DNA from: Ignavibacteriota bacterium
GTDB lineage: Bacteria > Bacteroidota > Ignavibacteria > Kapaibacteriales > UBA2268
Direction: 5' to 3'
DNA length: 45,944 nt
NCBI GenBank assembly: GCA_024636855.1
Contig: JAGXGG010000030.1
Span: 1-45,944 of the forward strand
The notes below the pieces were generated by a model. The model ran no database searches and was not told the DNA's origin. It was given only the letters and a program-made list of their open reading frames with translations. Below are positions 25,101 through 32,958 of the stretch, piece after piece (positions within the stretch are counted from its first letter, which is position 1; each line of letters opens with the position of its first letter). A program made the translations under genes and the position numbers.

Positions 25101-26816
25101 ACTCTAATAGAGATACCTATAATCTTTACTCCAACTGCAAGAGGTTCACAACCAAATACGGTAGTAGTGGAGTTCATAGATAAGGGGATTGGAACAGATG
25201 GCGTCTTACCTGCAGTCTTGACAGGTAGAGGGTTTATCCCCGAAGTTGATGTAACTAATATGGTATTTGCGAGTGCTAGTAAAATAAATTCAGGATTGAA
25301 CCCAGAACAAGGAAAAACATTTATTACAAACGTAACTAATCAAGTTAGTGGAGAGTATAGTGATTTGATAATTAAATCAATTGAACTAGATCAAACTTCA
25401 CCAGCAAAAGCACAATTCTCTAACTTTACTTTAGCTTCAACAGGTCAGACAATTGATCAGGTTACAGATTTAGTACTGCCATTGGGTGAGACTATAGAAG
25501 TAAATTACGATTTCAATTCAGATGGAGGAACAGTTGGTCCTCAATATGCTAGATTGAAAGTCTTAACAGATGCTGGTCCTGCTAACACAGATGGGACTGA
25601 CCCAATTGCTGATAATAAGTATGATGTTGAATTTGATGGAAACTATATAGATATAGATCAAAATAATACTGCTAAAGATGATGGTGGATACATACAAGGT
25701 ACTTTCTATAGTGATGGTGTAAGTGCTACTCCAGTTCCATTTGGTTTAGTTTCTGGTTGCGGTCAGACTCCATTGAATACTATTGTTGCTAACACTGCTC
25801 TAGGCCCTGATGCAAAAGATGAGACTATAAAGGATATCGTTTTTGTAGGTGCTGACCCTAATGATGATGTATTTGAATTCAATAATTATTTAGATGTATT
25901 AGTAGCTGTTTCTTCTTCAGTTCCAGTTGAAGTTAAGTTTGCTTATAATACTGATGATGGTGTTTATGATGCAGATTACGAAGTAGTATTCGAATCTGGT
26001 CAAAGAGCTCCTTTCAAAGTAACAGGAACAATAAAAAGTGATGTCTTCAAATTTGATTTGGAAGAATATGATCTAATACCGGGTGATATATTTGGTATGA
26101 ATGTAATAATGAGACCAGAGCCTGGTACAGGTAGTTCATTCCAGAATGCACAAATCTCTGAAATGACTATTAGAATAGCTTACAAAGCGGAATGGTTAGC
26201 ATATCAAAATGAAGCACCAACTGGTATTGTTCCGGGTTGGGATGTTCAAGTATTTGATGACGAAGAGGAATTGATTAACGGTGAGATTTATAAAGTTAAA
26301 GTATTTAATTTAAATGGGAGTGGTTCTGTTATACCTGATGGTAACGGAGGAATCTTGTTCTCACCTAAGTTTATGTACTTATTACACGAAGTTCCTGAAG
26401 AGAATAAAGGCGAATCAAAAATAGTACCTCTAATTCGTGAAGTTACTTTTGGAAACAGACAAGAATGTAATACAGCTGTATTAGGTGAAGGTGTCATCAG
26501 ATCTGAGTTCTGTGTTCAGACTTATAGATCTTTAGACCTACTATTACTTGGTGAAGGAGCTGGTTTAGCACCGGTAAGCCCTAACCCAGTTAATGGTTCT
26601 ATGAATTTAGAGTACACAGTAGGTTCAGAATCTAATGTAACTATAGAGTTAACTAACCTAGACGGTGTAGTGGTAAAACAACTAGCTAACACAAGAATGG
26701 CAGCTGGTCAATATGATGCAACAGCTGATGTGACAGACTTGCCTTCTGGAACATATTTCCTAACATTTAAGTATTTAGGTGTTAACGAATCTCAGAAAAT
26801 AGTTATTACTAAATAA
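22155..26816 (+). CDS. Giant secreted protein: IgGFc-binding-like N-terminus, HYDIN/choice-of-anchor-like repeats, T9SS tail
   Basis: 1553 residues. A signal peptide (ending DTQAQ, about 26) is followed by GREFYVGFPYND, the opening of an IgGFc-binding-like N-terminal domain (about 45-510) that ends with YGFANFDSYGWPAATAFG. Then come long beta-rich stretches (about 560-1470), with segments such as TVTFTPTARGSQPNTVVVEF-type phrases and GTDTLIVTGLKF that resemble ASPM/HYDIN Ig-like repeats. The last 80 residues are a Por-type sorting domain (PVSPNPVNGSMNLEY to GTYFLTFKYLGVNESQKIVITK), which directs export by type IX secretion and surface attachment. Its role is likely adhesion, but the ligand is unknown. 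A strong terminator follows. Confidence 0.88.
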   Translation: MKRSILNLIYPLIAILLLSTVDTQAQSYEQMKQKFRHAMTQDRNSSGREFYVGFPYNDSKNQPGQNLAIYITSSVDTKATIFNAALGINETKNVPAHEIVEFSSVKGGIGWDVEVYDLEKKVDAGLRITSPDPIAVYCMNSKSVTSEGYLAIPTNYWGTEYIHNSFFDFDEVREWAGGFMILAKEDITTVTIRIRDGANKTAGFGTTAKGKKHGDVIQVLLNQGEVYMVQGTGTTRGIFDLSGSLIDSDKPIGLLSYHNRCMIPATVVNNGRDHLIEMPPPVTAWGTEYATVEYDRKSDKGDYFRVVAGEDNVTFNIDWYEKAGGGNNKKISSLGPIKLTQKGDWFEYNGSGATSPHSLESIRGVSRFKADGPIQVMQYSYSANYDGAAAYDPFMILVTAVEQYTKETTFQTPANYGNNEYRENFFNIIAIGDNEDPVRHQELMNSITIDDQRVVDIQPAFSGARIPGTNLYWAFISSLKQGTHRLKGDTPFGGYIYGFANFDSYGWPAATAFGNLSEIDTLPPIVTFPPGCFEWLVKNVDDPEHERNGKEGDNPRQIDVGVSVLPTLQAGSFNFDEPVAVDKNGKEIEWNTFNPNYEFYYKVKVTNPYENAQANLRVIDDVGNFTDTTIIYNVDKITSDPDPIVFGRVRVKTAKTIDVKIQSQSPDEVEISDIKLRQNKTIKILTDLSFLPFTLAPMGDTTLTLEYIPIDEYKDLNADPAKQFDFDTLVVTTGCLEWEYAVNGQGHQPEIIVGDYNAGLAKIGEKTTTKTSGQTHVFIQNKGTDTLIVTGLKFVKAPFSVLLGAPDANEEITFVNPIKVAPGGVATEVKFGHILDPNYLITFEPFSTSNIDNSIDVTFLSNAADEDKDDISRWYGSATSSGPIVIGADYPDTRVGGASGVRYATVKNLLPPGTTDPSTGTPVDVKTNTIKIGTADGTYQLHPTLKIRGKNTNGDVVTGFENLNNTVSTKLYPELTPDNDKVTLIEIPIIFTPTARGSQPNTVVVEFIDKGIGTDGVLPAVLTGRGFIPEVDVTNMVFASASKINSGLNPEQGKTFITNVTNQVSGEYSDLIIKSIELDQTSPAKAQFSNFTLASTGQTIDQVTDLVLPLGETIEVNYDFNSDGGTVGPQYARLKVLTDAGPANTDGTDPIADNKYDVEFDGNYIDIDQNNTAKDDGGYIQGTFYSDGVSATPVPFGLVSGCGQTPLNTIVANTALGPDAKDETIKDIVFVGADPNDDVFEFNNYLDVLVAVSSSVPVEVKFAYNTDDGVYDADYEVVFESGQRAPFKVTGTIKSDVFKFDLEEYDLIPGDIFGMNVIMRPEPGTGSSFQNAQISEMTIRIAYKAEWLAYQNEAPTGIVPGWDVQVFDDEEELINGEIYKVKVFNLNGSGSVIPDGNGGILFSPKFMYLLHEVPEENKGESKIVPLIREVTFGNRQECNTAVLGEGVIRSEFCVQTYRSLDLLLLGEGAGLAPVSPNPVNGSMNLEYTVGSESNVTIELTNLDGVVVKQLANTRMAAGQYDATADVTDLPSGTYFLTFKYLGVNESQKIVITK

Positions 26817-26841
26817 CACAATCTGTAAAGTATAATTTCAT

Positions 26842-26870
26842 AAGGGCAGTGTCGAATAGACATTGCCCTT
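26842..26870 (+). terminator. Strong intrinsic terminator after the giant T9SS protein
   Basis: Twelve-base stem (AAGGGCAGTGTC with GACATTGCCCTT, one wobble pair), 5-base loop, followed by a run of T. The remaining 257 bases up to the next gene are A/T-rich and show no further gene or repeat that I can support; they probably hold the promoter of the Rrf2 gene. Confidence 0.92.
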
Positions 26871-27127
26871 TTTTTTGTTTAATTCGTTATATGTAGGAGG
26901 TGGACCTTACCATTAAATACCCATTTACTATAGAAGAATGATATAGTTAGGTAGTATCAATGAATAACTACTTATTCTAATGACTTATGTATTATACTTT
27001 CCATATAATTAGATTATTGAAAGAAATAACTTGAATTAATATTGGTTGTTTGTTAAATTAATTCTTACTTAATGACATTTTTATCAAAATAAGATAATCC
27101 TGTCTTCATATCTAAAAAATTGAAATT

Positions 27128-27598
27128 ATGGCTTTACTTTCCAAATCATGCGTTTACGGTATTCGTGCTTCTATTTTTATAGCTTCAGAAGCTGAGAAGG
27201 GTTACATCTCTATTAGTCAAGTGGCTAAAGAATTGAATCTATCTTCACATTTCCTTACCAAAATACTTCAAGAGTTAACTAGTGAAAACCTACTACTGTC
27301 TCACAAAGGTCCAAGAGGAGGAGTAAAATTTGCAAAAGATACTAAGGAAATAAAACTAATTGAAATAATTGGTGCTATTGATGGTTTGGATTTATTCACC
27401 GAATGTGCACTGGGTTTAGAAGGATGTGGAGTTTATAAACCTTGCCCACTTCATGATAGTTGGACAGCTCATAGAGAAGCACTTAGGAAGTTATTTGAGA
27501 AAGAGAACCTTTATGATCTTGCTGAAAATGTGAAAAATGCCGGACTCAGATTACGAACACTAAATCAACAAGAACTGCTCGATTTGAAGAAAAAATAG
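27128..27598 (+). CDS. Second Rrf2 family regulator (paralogue of the nos operon regulator)
   Basis: 156 residues. It is collinear and gap-free with the Rrf2 protein at 13724-14203 through the whole length, sharing MALLSKSCVYGIRA at the start, HFLTKILQ in the recognition region, IDGL-LF before the cluster, and NAGLRLRTL near the end. Its Cys motif CALGLEGCGVYKPCPLH has the same Cys-X6-Cys-X5-Cys spacing, so it should hold an Fe-S cluster. It converges on the Rieske gene, 14 bases away, and lies in a redox-gene group. Which genes it controls is unknown. The upstream 257 bases hold no copy of the inverted repeat seen before the first paralogue. Confidence 0.92.
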   Translation: MALLSKSCVYGIRASIFIASEAEKGYISISQVAKELNLSSHFLTKILQELTSENLLLSHKGPRGGVKFAKDTKEIKLIEIIGAIDGLDLFTECALGLEGCGVYKPCPLHDSWTAHREALRKLFEKENLYDLAENVKNAGLRLRTLNQQELLDLKKK

Positions 27599-27612
27599 AT
27601 GTACTTTCTTTA

Positions 27613-28050
27613 CTAAAGTTTTATCTTGATAATAGTTAATGTCTTATCTACATTATAGCTTTTTAGGTTATTTTTAGCTGGTCCTTTTATTACAGTTCCG
27701 TTTTTTTCGAATACACTTCCGTGTTTCGAACATTCTAATCTATCGTTGATTAAATCTAGCTTTACTCCTTTATGTGTACATTCCAAAGATACTGCTTCAT
27801 AGTTATCAGTACCGGTTTTGAAAAGAATAAGTGGTTTTTTGAGTGAATTGGAAGTTACTATTATGTTTGAATATTCTTCTTTAGTTTGAGAGTCGATGAA
27901 TTCAGATTTATCAACTTCTAAATACCCTTTTTTCTCAAAGGAATTAATAGTCTTAATATTACTACAACTACTTAGGGAAACACCACCTACTGCTATTCCT
28001 AGACAAACTAAACACGAGTTTTCTAAAAATTTTCTTCTCTCCATTTTCAT
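27613..28050 (-). CDS. Exported Rieske [2Fe-2S] protein
   Basis: 145 residues. Rieske ligands are in CTHKG (Cys91, His93) and CSKHG (Cys107, His110), followed by the usual Gly and Pro loop GTVIKGPAKNNL. The N-terminus has RRKFLENSCLVCLGIAVGGVSLSSCS, with a twin-arginine-like pair and a lipobox-like SLSSC, so it is either Tat-exported or a lipoprotein with an anchored helix. It resembles the small Rieske protein of cytochrome bc-type or arsenite-oxidase-type complexes, but no partner cytochrome b is adjacent. There are two nearby ATG codons (first and third residues); either is possible. It is read after a terminator that closes the YceI gene. Confidence 0.9.
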   Translation of the reverse strand: MKMERRKFLENSCLVCLGIAVGGVSLSSCSNIKTINSFEKKGYLEVDKSEFIDSQTKEEYSNIIVTSNSLKKPLILFKTGTDNYEAVSLECTHKGVKLDLINDRLECSKHGSVFEKNGTVIKGPAKNNLKSYNVDKTLTIIKIKL

Positions 28051-28095
28051 TACACCTATAATTATAGAGTTGAAATTAATAAAAAAATAGAATAA

Positions 28096-28131
28096 AAAAA
28101 AGACTGACTATTTTCATAATCAGTCTTTTTT
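28096..28131. terminator. Bidirectional intrinsic terminator between YceI and Rieske genes
   Basis: A 12-bp arm (AAAAAGACTGA with TCAGTCTTTTT) with a 12-base loop, A-tract on one side and T-tract on the other. It ends YceI transcription on the minus strand and separates it from the Rieske gene. Confidence 0.85.
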
Positions 28132-28152
28132 GTAAGTGTCTTTATAAATAAA

Positions 28153-28740
28153 CTATTTCTTTGCTACTAAATGCAAGTTCATAGAAAATTCATCATAAAT
28201 CAATTTATCACCAAGTGCTTCTATATCAAAGAAACTTTTAGAACGAAATTGTACATTAAATTTAGATCTATCTAATTTGATTGTTGCCATTGCTGTTAGC
28301 ATATCTTCACTCTTAGTTACTTCCGCAGGGAAAGTAATTTTCTGAGTTATACCTTTAATGGTCATATTTCCAGTAATGTGTTGTTTATCGCCCTTTTTCT
28401 CTACTTTAGTAACTTTAAACATTGCCTCTGGAAATTTATCTACAGAGAAGAAATCTTCAGATTTCAAGTGATTAACTAACTTTGTATTGTATCCTTCATC
28501 TTCTAAATCAGTGTTAGTTATAGATTTCATATCTATTACAAACTCGCCACCTTTTATCATACCATTATCATAGTCTAATGACCCAGACTTTACGTTTACG
28601 TTACCATCGTGTTCACCAGTAACTTTTTCAGCATGCCATTGTAACTTTGTAGCATCTTTATCAACTTTGAAATCAGCAGCGTTTAGAAATGACACTGAAG
28701 CTAAAGTAATCATAGCTATTTTCAAAAAACTTTTTATCAT
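28153..28740 (-). CDS. YceI family periplasmic protein
   Basis: 195 residues, the family's usual size. The signal peptide is MIKSFLKIAMITLASVSFLNA and the mature protein begins ADFKVDKDATKLQWHAEKVTGEHDG, the YceI opening. Characteristic blocks are GGEFVIDMKSI, LKSEDFFSVDKFPEAMFKV, and a final KSFFDIEALGDKLIYDEFSMNLHLVAK. The lipocalin-like barrel binds isoprenoid chains; the biological role is not settled. It follows the MarR gene by 21 bases on the same strand, so the two, perhaps with the ene-reductase, are one transcription unit. Confidence 0.93.
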   Translation of the reverse strand: MIKSFLKIAMITLASVSFLNAADFKVDKDATKLQWHAEKVTGEHDGNVNVKSGSLDYDNGMIKGGEFVIDMKSITNTDLEDEGYNTKLVNHLKSEDFFSVDKFPEAMFKVTKVEKKGDKQHITGNMTIKGITQKITFPAEVTKSEDMLTAMATIKLDRSKFNVQFRSKSFFDIEALGDKLIYDEFSMNLHLVAKK

Positions 28741-28761
28741 AACACAAATCCTATATAATTG

Positions 28762-29232
28762 TTAAATAATATCTTCTTCACTTATTAAGTTGGTACAAAT
28801 TTGAGCTAATACTTTCTTACAAATTTGCATCTCAGATTTATCTATTGAGCTAGTTGTTTCTATGACTGTCTTTTCTCCTACTTCTAAGGAGATTTTCTGC
28901 ATCTTTTTACCTTTTGAGGTTAAATAGATTTTATTGCAGCGTTTGTCATCTTCATTTACTCTACGCTCTATAAATCCTTTCTTCTCTAAATTGTTGAGTA
29001 ATCTAGTAATTCCAGGTTTATCTTTACTTGTTTTACAAGCCAGATCAAGTTGAGTTTGGCCTTCTGATATCCAAAGTTGCTTCAGAATCCCGTATTGCTC
29101 GGATGTAATTTTATTTCCGGAAGCTTTTAAATTAGCGCTGAGTCTCTTATTTATAGACCTGTATGCAACGCCAGTTAGATAACCGATACTCTCATTACCT
29201 GTAAACTCTTTCTCATCCAATTTAGTTGTCAT
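28762..29232 (-). CDS. MarR family transcriptional regulator
   Basis: 156 residues with a winged helix: ITSEQYGILKQLWISEGQTQLDLACKTSKDKPGITRLLNNLEKKGFIERRVNEDDKRCNKIYLTSKGKKM, which has the MarR recognition helix and the D-R wing (NEDDKR). It has several Cys residues (about 63, 105, 137 and 145), so thiol redox sensing is possible. It lies 35 bases downstream of the Old Yellow Enzyme gene and 21 upstream of yceI, both likely targets, as MarR proteins typically control adjacent reductase genes. Confidence 0.93.
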   Translation of the reverse strand: MTTKLDEKEFTGNESIGYLTGVAYRSINKRLSANLKASGNKITSEQYGILKQLWISEGQTQLDLACKTSKDKPGITRLLNNLEKKGFIERRVNEDDKRCNKIYLTSKGKKMQKISLEVGEKTVIETTSSIDKSEMQICKKVLAQICTNLISEEDII

Positions 29233-29267
29233 AACAACTATTACGATTAGTGAATAATATTATTGTT

Positions 29268-30365
29268 TCAATCATTTAGAAACGAATAGTCAATATAGCC
29301 TTTTTCTCCACCACTATAAAACGTTTTTACATCCCAATCATTCAAATTTGCATTATTTTCTATTCTTTCTACTAAATCTGGGTTTGCAATCATCAGTTTT
29401 CCGAATGCAACCATATCCGCAATACCATTAGATATATAATCATTAGCTTCATCGATATTGAACCCACTATTGGTCATCAAATTACCTTTATATATATTCC
29501 GAAAGTATTGGGTCACTTCTCTATCTTGCAGATATGAGTCTTGGGGGATATAAGTTTTGCCAGGAGGGGCATAAGGTTCCATAATATGGAGATATGCTAG
29601 ATTATATTCATTAAGTTTATCTATCATGTAACTGAATGTCTCGACAGGAGTTTCGTCAAACATTCCGTTGAAAGTACCACTCGGAGAAAGGCGTATAGCA
29701 GTTCTATCACTACCTATTGCTTTACTGATAGCAGCAACTACTTCTAAACCAAAACGGCATCTATTTTCGATAGAGCCACCATATTTATCATTTCTTACAT
29801 TAGAACCACTACATATAAATTGGTCTATAAGATATCCATTAGCTCCATGGATTTCTACACCATCAAATCCAGCTTCTATTGCGTTTTTAGCTGCTTTTAC
29901 GTAGTCGTCTATAGTATCTTCTATTTCGGATATATCGAGAGTTCTCGGGGGCTCTTTGTCTTTTAATCCGTCGTATGTATTTACTTGCCCACCCGAATTA
30001 ATTGCTGAAGCAGAGACTGTAAATTCTCCACCATGAAAATCAGGATGTGAGGAGCGTCCTGTATGCCAGAGTTGTAAATATATTCTCCCATTTTTATTAT
30101 GGACAGCTTGAGTTATAGGCTTCCAACCCTCTATCTGTTCTTGGGTCCATATACCTGGAGTATTTAGATAACCTACACCCATAGGCGATATATTAGTAGC
30201 TTCGGAAATGATGAGTCCAGCACTTGCCCTTTGTTCATAATACTGACGCATCAGATCATTTGGTATGCCTTCTCTATTAGATCGGCTTCTAGTTAGAGGA
30301 GCCATTATAACTCTATTGCGTAGCTCTATGCTACCAATTTTAATTGGGGACAGTAAATTTTTCAT
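29268..30365 (-). CDS. Old Yellow Enzyme family ene-reductase (NemA-like)
   Basis: 365 residues, a TIM-barrel flavoprotein. Typical motifs are RNRVIMAPLTRSR, the YYEQRASAGLIISEATNISP segment, LQLWHTGR, and the substrate-binding His and Asn in VEIHGANGYLIDQF (His-X-X-Asn). The C-terminal phosphate-binding part is GFNIDEANDYISNGIADMVAFGKLMIANPDLVERI. It reduces activated alkenes (maleimides, enones, nitro esters) using FMN and NADPH, often as detoxification. It lies at the head of the gene group with MarR and YceI, suggesting an electrophile-responsive unit controlled by the MarR protein. Confidence 0.94.
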   Translation of the reverse strand: MKNLLSPIKIGSIELRNRVIMAPLTRSRSNREGIPNDLMRQYYEQRASAGLIISEATNISPMGVGYLNTPGIWTQEQIEGWKPITQAVHNKNGRIYLQLWHTGRSSHPDFHGGEFTVSASAINSGGQVNTYDGLKDKEPPRTLDISEIEDTIDDYVKAAKNAIEAGFDGVEIHGANGYLIDQFICSGSNVRNDKYGGSIENRCRFGLEVVAAISKAIGSDRTAIRLSPSGTFNGMFDETPVETFSYMIDKLNEYNLAYLHIMEPYAPPGKTYIPQDSYLQDREVTQYFRNIYKGNLMTNSGFNIDEANDYISNGIADMVAFGKLMIANPDLVERIENNANLNDWDVKTFYSGGEKGYIDYSFLND

Positions 30366-30415
30366 AAGGTAATTGATTATTATAAAAGAATAGAGAAGTA
30401 ATAAGTAGCGAATTA

Positions 30416-30844
30416 TTACTCTTTTCCTTCTTTATTAGATGTTTGCATTTCTTTGAATATTGCAAAATCGTGAGCCAAATCGATTAGATTGAGGACACTA
30501 CCTCGTGTTAATTGGAAGTAAGTTGTGTCGAATCTTTCAACTAATTTATTGTCGTCTAATTGATTAGATATAGTTTGGATATTAGATTTGAATTGCTCTA
30601 AATAGCTTTCAAATTCTATTTTAAAATTTTTAGCAGATTCAACAGAAGGGTCGATTTTATTAAGGGATTTTGATAGCTTGAAAAAAGCAGTCCCATTGAA
30701 AACAGCGTTACTATATTCATCTATAAGCAAGTTACTAACAGCTAGTTCCATAATAACAGAAAAATCATTCTTTTTCTGAAGTTGCTTATTAGTGAAGCTT
30801 TCAACTGTATCAACAACGTTTTGAGTGTCTTTTGAAATTTCCAT
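30416..30844 (-). CDS. Small soluble helical protein of unknown function, last gene of a four-gene envelope operon
   Basis: 142 residues, mostly amphipathic alpha helix (for example NVVDTVESFTNKQLQKKNDFSVIMELAVSNLL). There is no signal peptide, transmembrane segment or Cys. I do not recognise it. Its start codon shares one base with the stop of the upstream lipoprotein gene (TAATG), so the two are translationally coupled. It differs from its three operon neighbours, all exported, and could be a cytoplasmic partner or an unrelated hitchhiker. Confidence 0.7.
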   Translation of the reverse strand: MEISKDTQNVVDTVESFTNKQLQKKNDFSVIMELAVSNLLIDEYSNAVFNGTAFFKLSKSLNKIDPSVESAKNFKIEFESYLEQFKSNIQTISNQLDDNKLVERFDTTYFQLTRGSVLNLIDLAHDFAIFKEMQTSNKEGKE

Positions 30845-31461
30845 TAGTATTTCATCGTAGCTATTATTGATTTGAATATATTCTCTTGTTCTACTTCAGT
30901 AGGAAAGGACATTCCTTTTATATCAGTAGGTATCAAAGTAAATTCGTAGAAATTATCTATATCAGTTTTGAAGACAGCTGTACGAGCTGTAAGTGCACCA
31001 CCAGTATTAGAATATCTATAAGTACCGTATTTGAGGTTGCCTGCTTCTATCATCCCATATTTAGATGTTAATTGACAATTACCACCAGTCTTATTTGCTT
31101 TTGTAGTATAACTGTATTTAGCTATTCCATATTCTTTATCTTCTTTGAAGTTTTTCTCTAGTTCAATCGATTTGGGTAATTTCTTAAATACAGCAGTAAG
31201 ATTATAATCTTTAGTAGTAGCAATGGCAATAGTTCCTTCGGAAGCTTTACCTTGCAAATCAACAAAGAACCAATCTTCAGGAATAGATGCTATCATATCT
31301 CCTTCGGAAGAACGAATGTATTCATCCTGCATATTAATTAATGGTTTAGGACTCAGTTTTACCAGCGGATCTCTGGTTTCTGTTTCAAATTTCTTTACTA
31401 TAACACAGGCATTGAGTGTTACTAATACAAGTGCTATTACTATTATTCTAATGTGAGTCAT
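30844..31461 (-). CDS. Lipoprotein of unknown function
   Basis: 205 residues. The lipobox VTLNAC gives Cys19 as the lipidated residue. The mature part has EYIRSSEGDMIASIPEDWFFVDLQGK, and its later segments have an alternating beta pattern (FYEFTLIPTDIKGMSFPTEVEQ), as in PsbP-like or DUF-type stress lipoproteins, but I do not assign a family. It overlaps the DUF1684 gene upstream by 14 bases and the next gene downstream by one base. Location in the periplasm or inner face of the outer membrane is expected. Confidence 0.8.
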   Translation of the reverse strand: MTHIRIIVIALVLVTLNACVIVKKFETETRDPLVKLSPKPLINMQDEYIRSSEGDMIASIPEDWFFVDLQGKASEGTIAIATTKDYNLTAVFKKLPKSIELEKNFKEDKEYGIAKYSYTTKANKTGGNCQLTSKYGMIEAGNLKYGTYRYSNTGGALTARTAVFKTDIDNFYEFTLIPTDIKGMSFPTEVEQENIFKSIIATMKY

Positions 31462-32062
31462 TATATGATTTTTCTCCAGCTTCTATTTTTGTTTTTAGGT
31501 AATTGTCCTCAGGTACTATTGGGCAAGAGTATTTCGCATTATAATAGCAATATGGGTTATATGCTAAATTAAAATCTAATATATATTTGGAATCTTTCAC
31601 TATTTCTAGGTCTAGATATCTACCTGCTTCGTATGTTTCCTCGCCATTTGTTTCATCATGAAACGGTATAAAAAAACTTTCTGGATGTTCTATATTGACA
31701 TAGGCAGTGAGCGAAAATTTCTCGCCATTTACTTTGAATTTCAAATCACCATATCTAATCATTGTTCGTACATCACTCTGTGTAGTGAGCATCTGTAGCG
31801 TGTCTTTTTCTGCAAATTCATCTAAATATGCCTCTACCTTATATTCAGGTTTCGGTTCATAGTAGAACGGTATAGTTTTATCCGTCATATCCACAACAGG
31901 GCAATCCTCAGAATTTCTAAAAAACTCTTTTACGTCATGCCTGTAAGTTTTCATATCTTCTAGATATTTCGCATTTGGGTCTTCGCTATCGCAAGACATA
32001 GCTATAATACTAAGTGATATTAACAAACAAGTTACTATTCTAGATTTCAACTGTGATACCAT
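31448..32062 (-). CDS. DUF1684 lipoprotein
   Basis: 204 residues. It starts with a lipoprotein signal (IIAMSC, Cys24). The DUF1684 signature is clear: FFIPFHDETNGEETYEAGRYLDLEI followed by YILDFNLAYNPYCYYNAKYSCPIVPEDNYLKTKIEAGEK, with conserved Asn-Pro-Tyr-Cys and Cys-Pro pairs. The function of the domain is unknown. It is the second gene of the four-gene operon, overlapping the DUF481 gene by 23 bases and the lipoprotein gene by 14, so production is probably linked. Confidence 0.88.
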   Translation of the reverse strand: MVSQLKSRIVTCLLISLSIIAMSCDSEDPNAKYLEDMKTYRHDVKEFFRNSEDCPVVDMTDKTIPFYYEPKPEYKVEAYLDEFAEKDTLQMLTTQSDVRTMIRYGDLKFKVNGEKFSLTAYVNIEHPESFFIPFHDETNGEETYEAGRYLDLEIVKDSKYILDFNLAYNPYCYYNAKYSCPIVPEDNYLKTKIEAGEKSYNDSH

Positions 32063-32813
32063 TTTTTAATTCCAAATCATATTCTTTAACTCCCGGAGGA
32101 GGCTCTTTGTCAAATCTATAATTCATATTGAATACGAAACTAAACGCTTTAGTTATCTTAAATTGCAATTTAGTATCATTCAATATCCTATGATCATTCA
32201 ATCTATTTACATCTACTTGGAAATATGTAACCGAATTTAACAAAAAATTCTCAGTTGGTTTCCATGTTAATGTTAGATAATTTGTAGAACGTATTATTTC
32301 TGTAATCTGTGTAGGAACTATGTTAATTTCTTCCATTTCATACATAATGCCCGTACCCAAATATAAATCAATCTCAGCAGACGAATCTGCAACGAAATCT
32401 GTATTGGAAAGAGTTAATCTTATCCCACCACCAGCCAAATTCCTATCAGAAAGCAATACGAACTCATTGAACTCTTTTTGGAGAAATAATTCGGGTTCCA
32501 AATCTTTATTCAAATTATAAATATATCGTCCATGAAGAAAACCCTTATTGCTTATTACAGCATTATTTCCTTCTTTATAAGCTAACTCTCCAGCTACGAA
32601 AGTACGATAATTGACTTGTATATAATCTAATCTTAATTTCGCTTCACCGCTTATATATTCTGAATTACCTAAATTCAAGCCAAACAGCAGATCAATTCTA
32701 GATTTGAATCCTTCGTTTATCTTACTATTTCTAATCGCCTCAGTATTCACCTGTGAGTAAGTAGTGATACTCGATATCAAGAATAGTAAAGTTAGAAATC
32801 GAACAAAAAACAT
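32040..32813 (-). CDS. DUF481-type outer-membrane barrel protein
   Basis: 257 residues. It has a signal peptide (MFFVRFLTLLFLISSITTYSQ) and successive strands alternating hydrophobic and polar residues. It ends FSFVFNMNYRFDKEPPPGVKEYDLELKNGITVEI, whose FD-x-EPPPGVK turn is the hallmark of DUF481 (YdiY-like) barrels. It is the first gene of the four-gene envelope operon. The 145-base gap before it holds a terminator belonging to the upstream lipoprotein gene. Confidence 0.82.
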   Translation of the reverse strand: MFFVRFLTLLFLISSITTYSQVNTEAIRNSKINEGFKSRIDLLFGLNLGNSEYISGEAKLRLDYIQVNYRTFVAGELAYKEGNNAVISNKGFLHGRYIYNLNKDLEPELFLQKEFNEFVLLSDRNLAGGGIRLTLSNTDFVADSSAEIDLYLGTGIMYEMEEINIVPTQITEIIRSTNYLTLTWKPTENFLLNSVTYFQVDVNRLNDHRILNDTKLQFKITKAFSFVFNMNYRFDKEPPPGVKEYDLELKNGITVEI

Positions 32814-32899
32814 ATTTGATAGAATTGATTAATAGATTCTTACAAAAATAGTGAAATAATAACTGATTGAAGAATGCTTTTATTACTTAAAGTAAAAAT

Positions 32900-32927
32900 G
32901 GATAAAACTAACCTTTGAGTTTTATCC
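32900..32927 (-). terminator. Intrinsic terminator after the 429-residue lipoprotein gene
   Basis: A ten-base stem (GGATAAAACT with AGTTTTATCC), extendable by ATTTT/AAAAT, with an 8-base loop and T-rich flank on the minus strand. It is followed on that strand by the promoter region of the DUF481 operon. Confidence 0.8.
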
Positions 32928-32958
32928 ATTTTTATTTGATTCTAATTAGAAGTTATGA

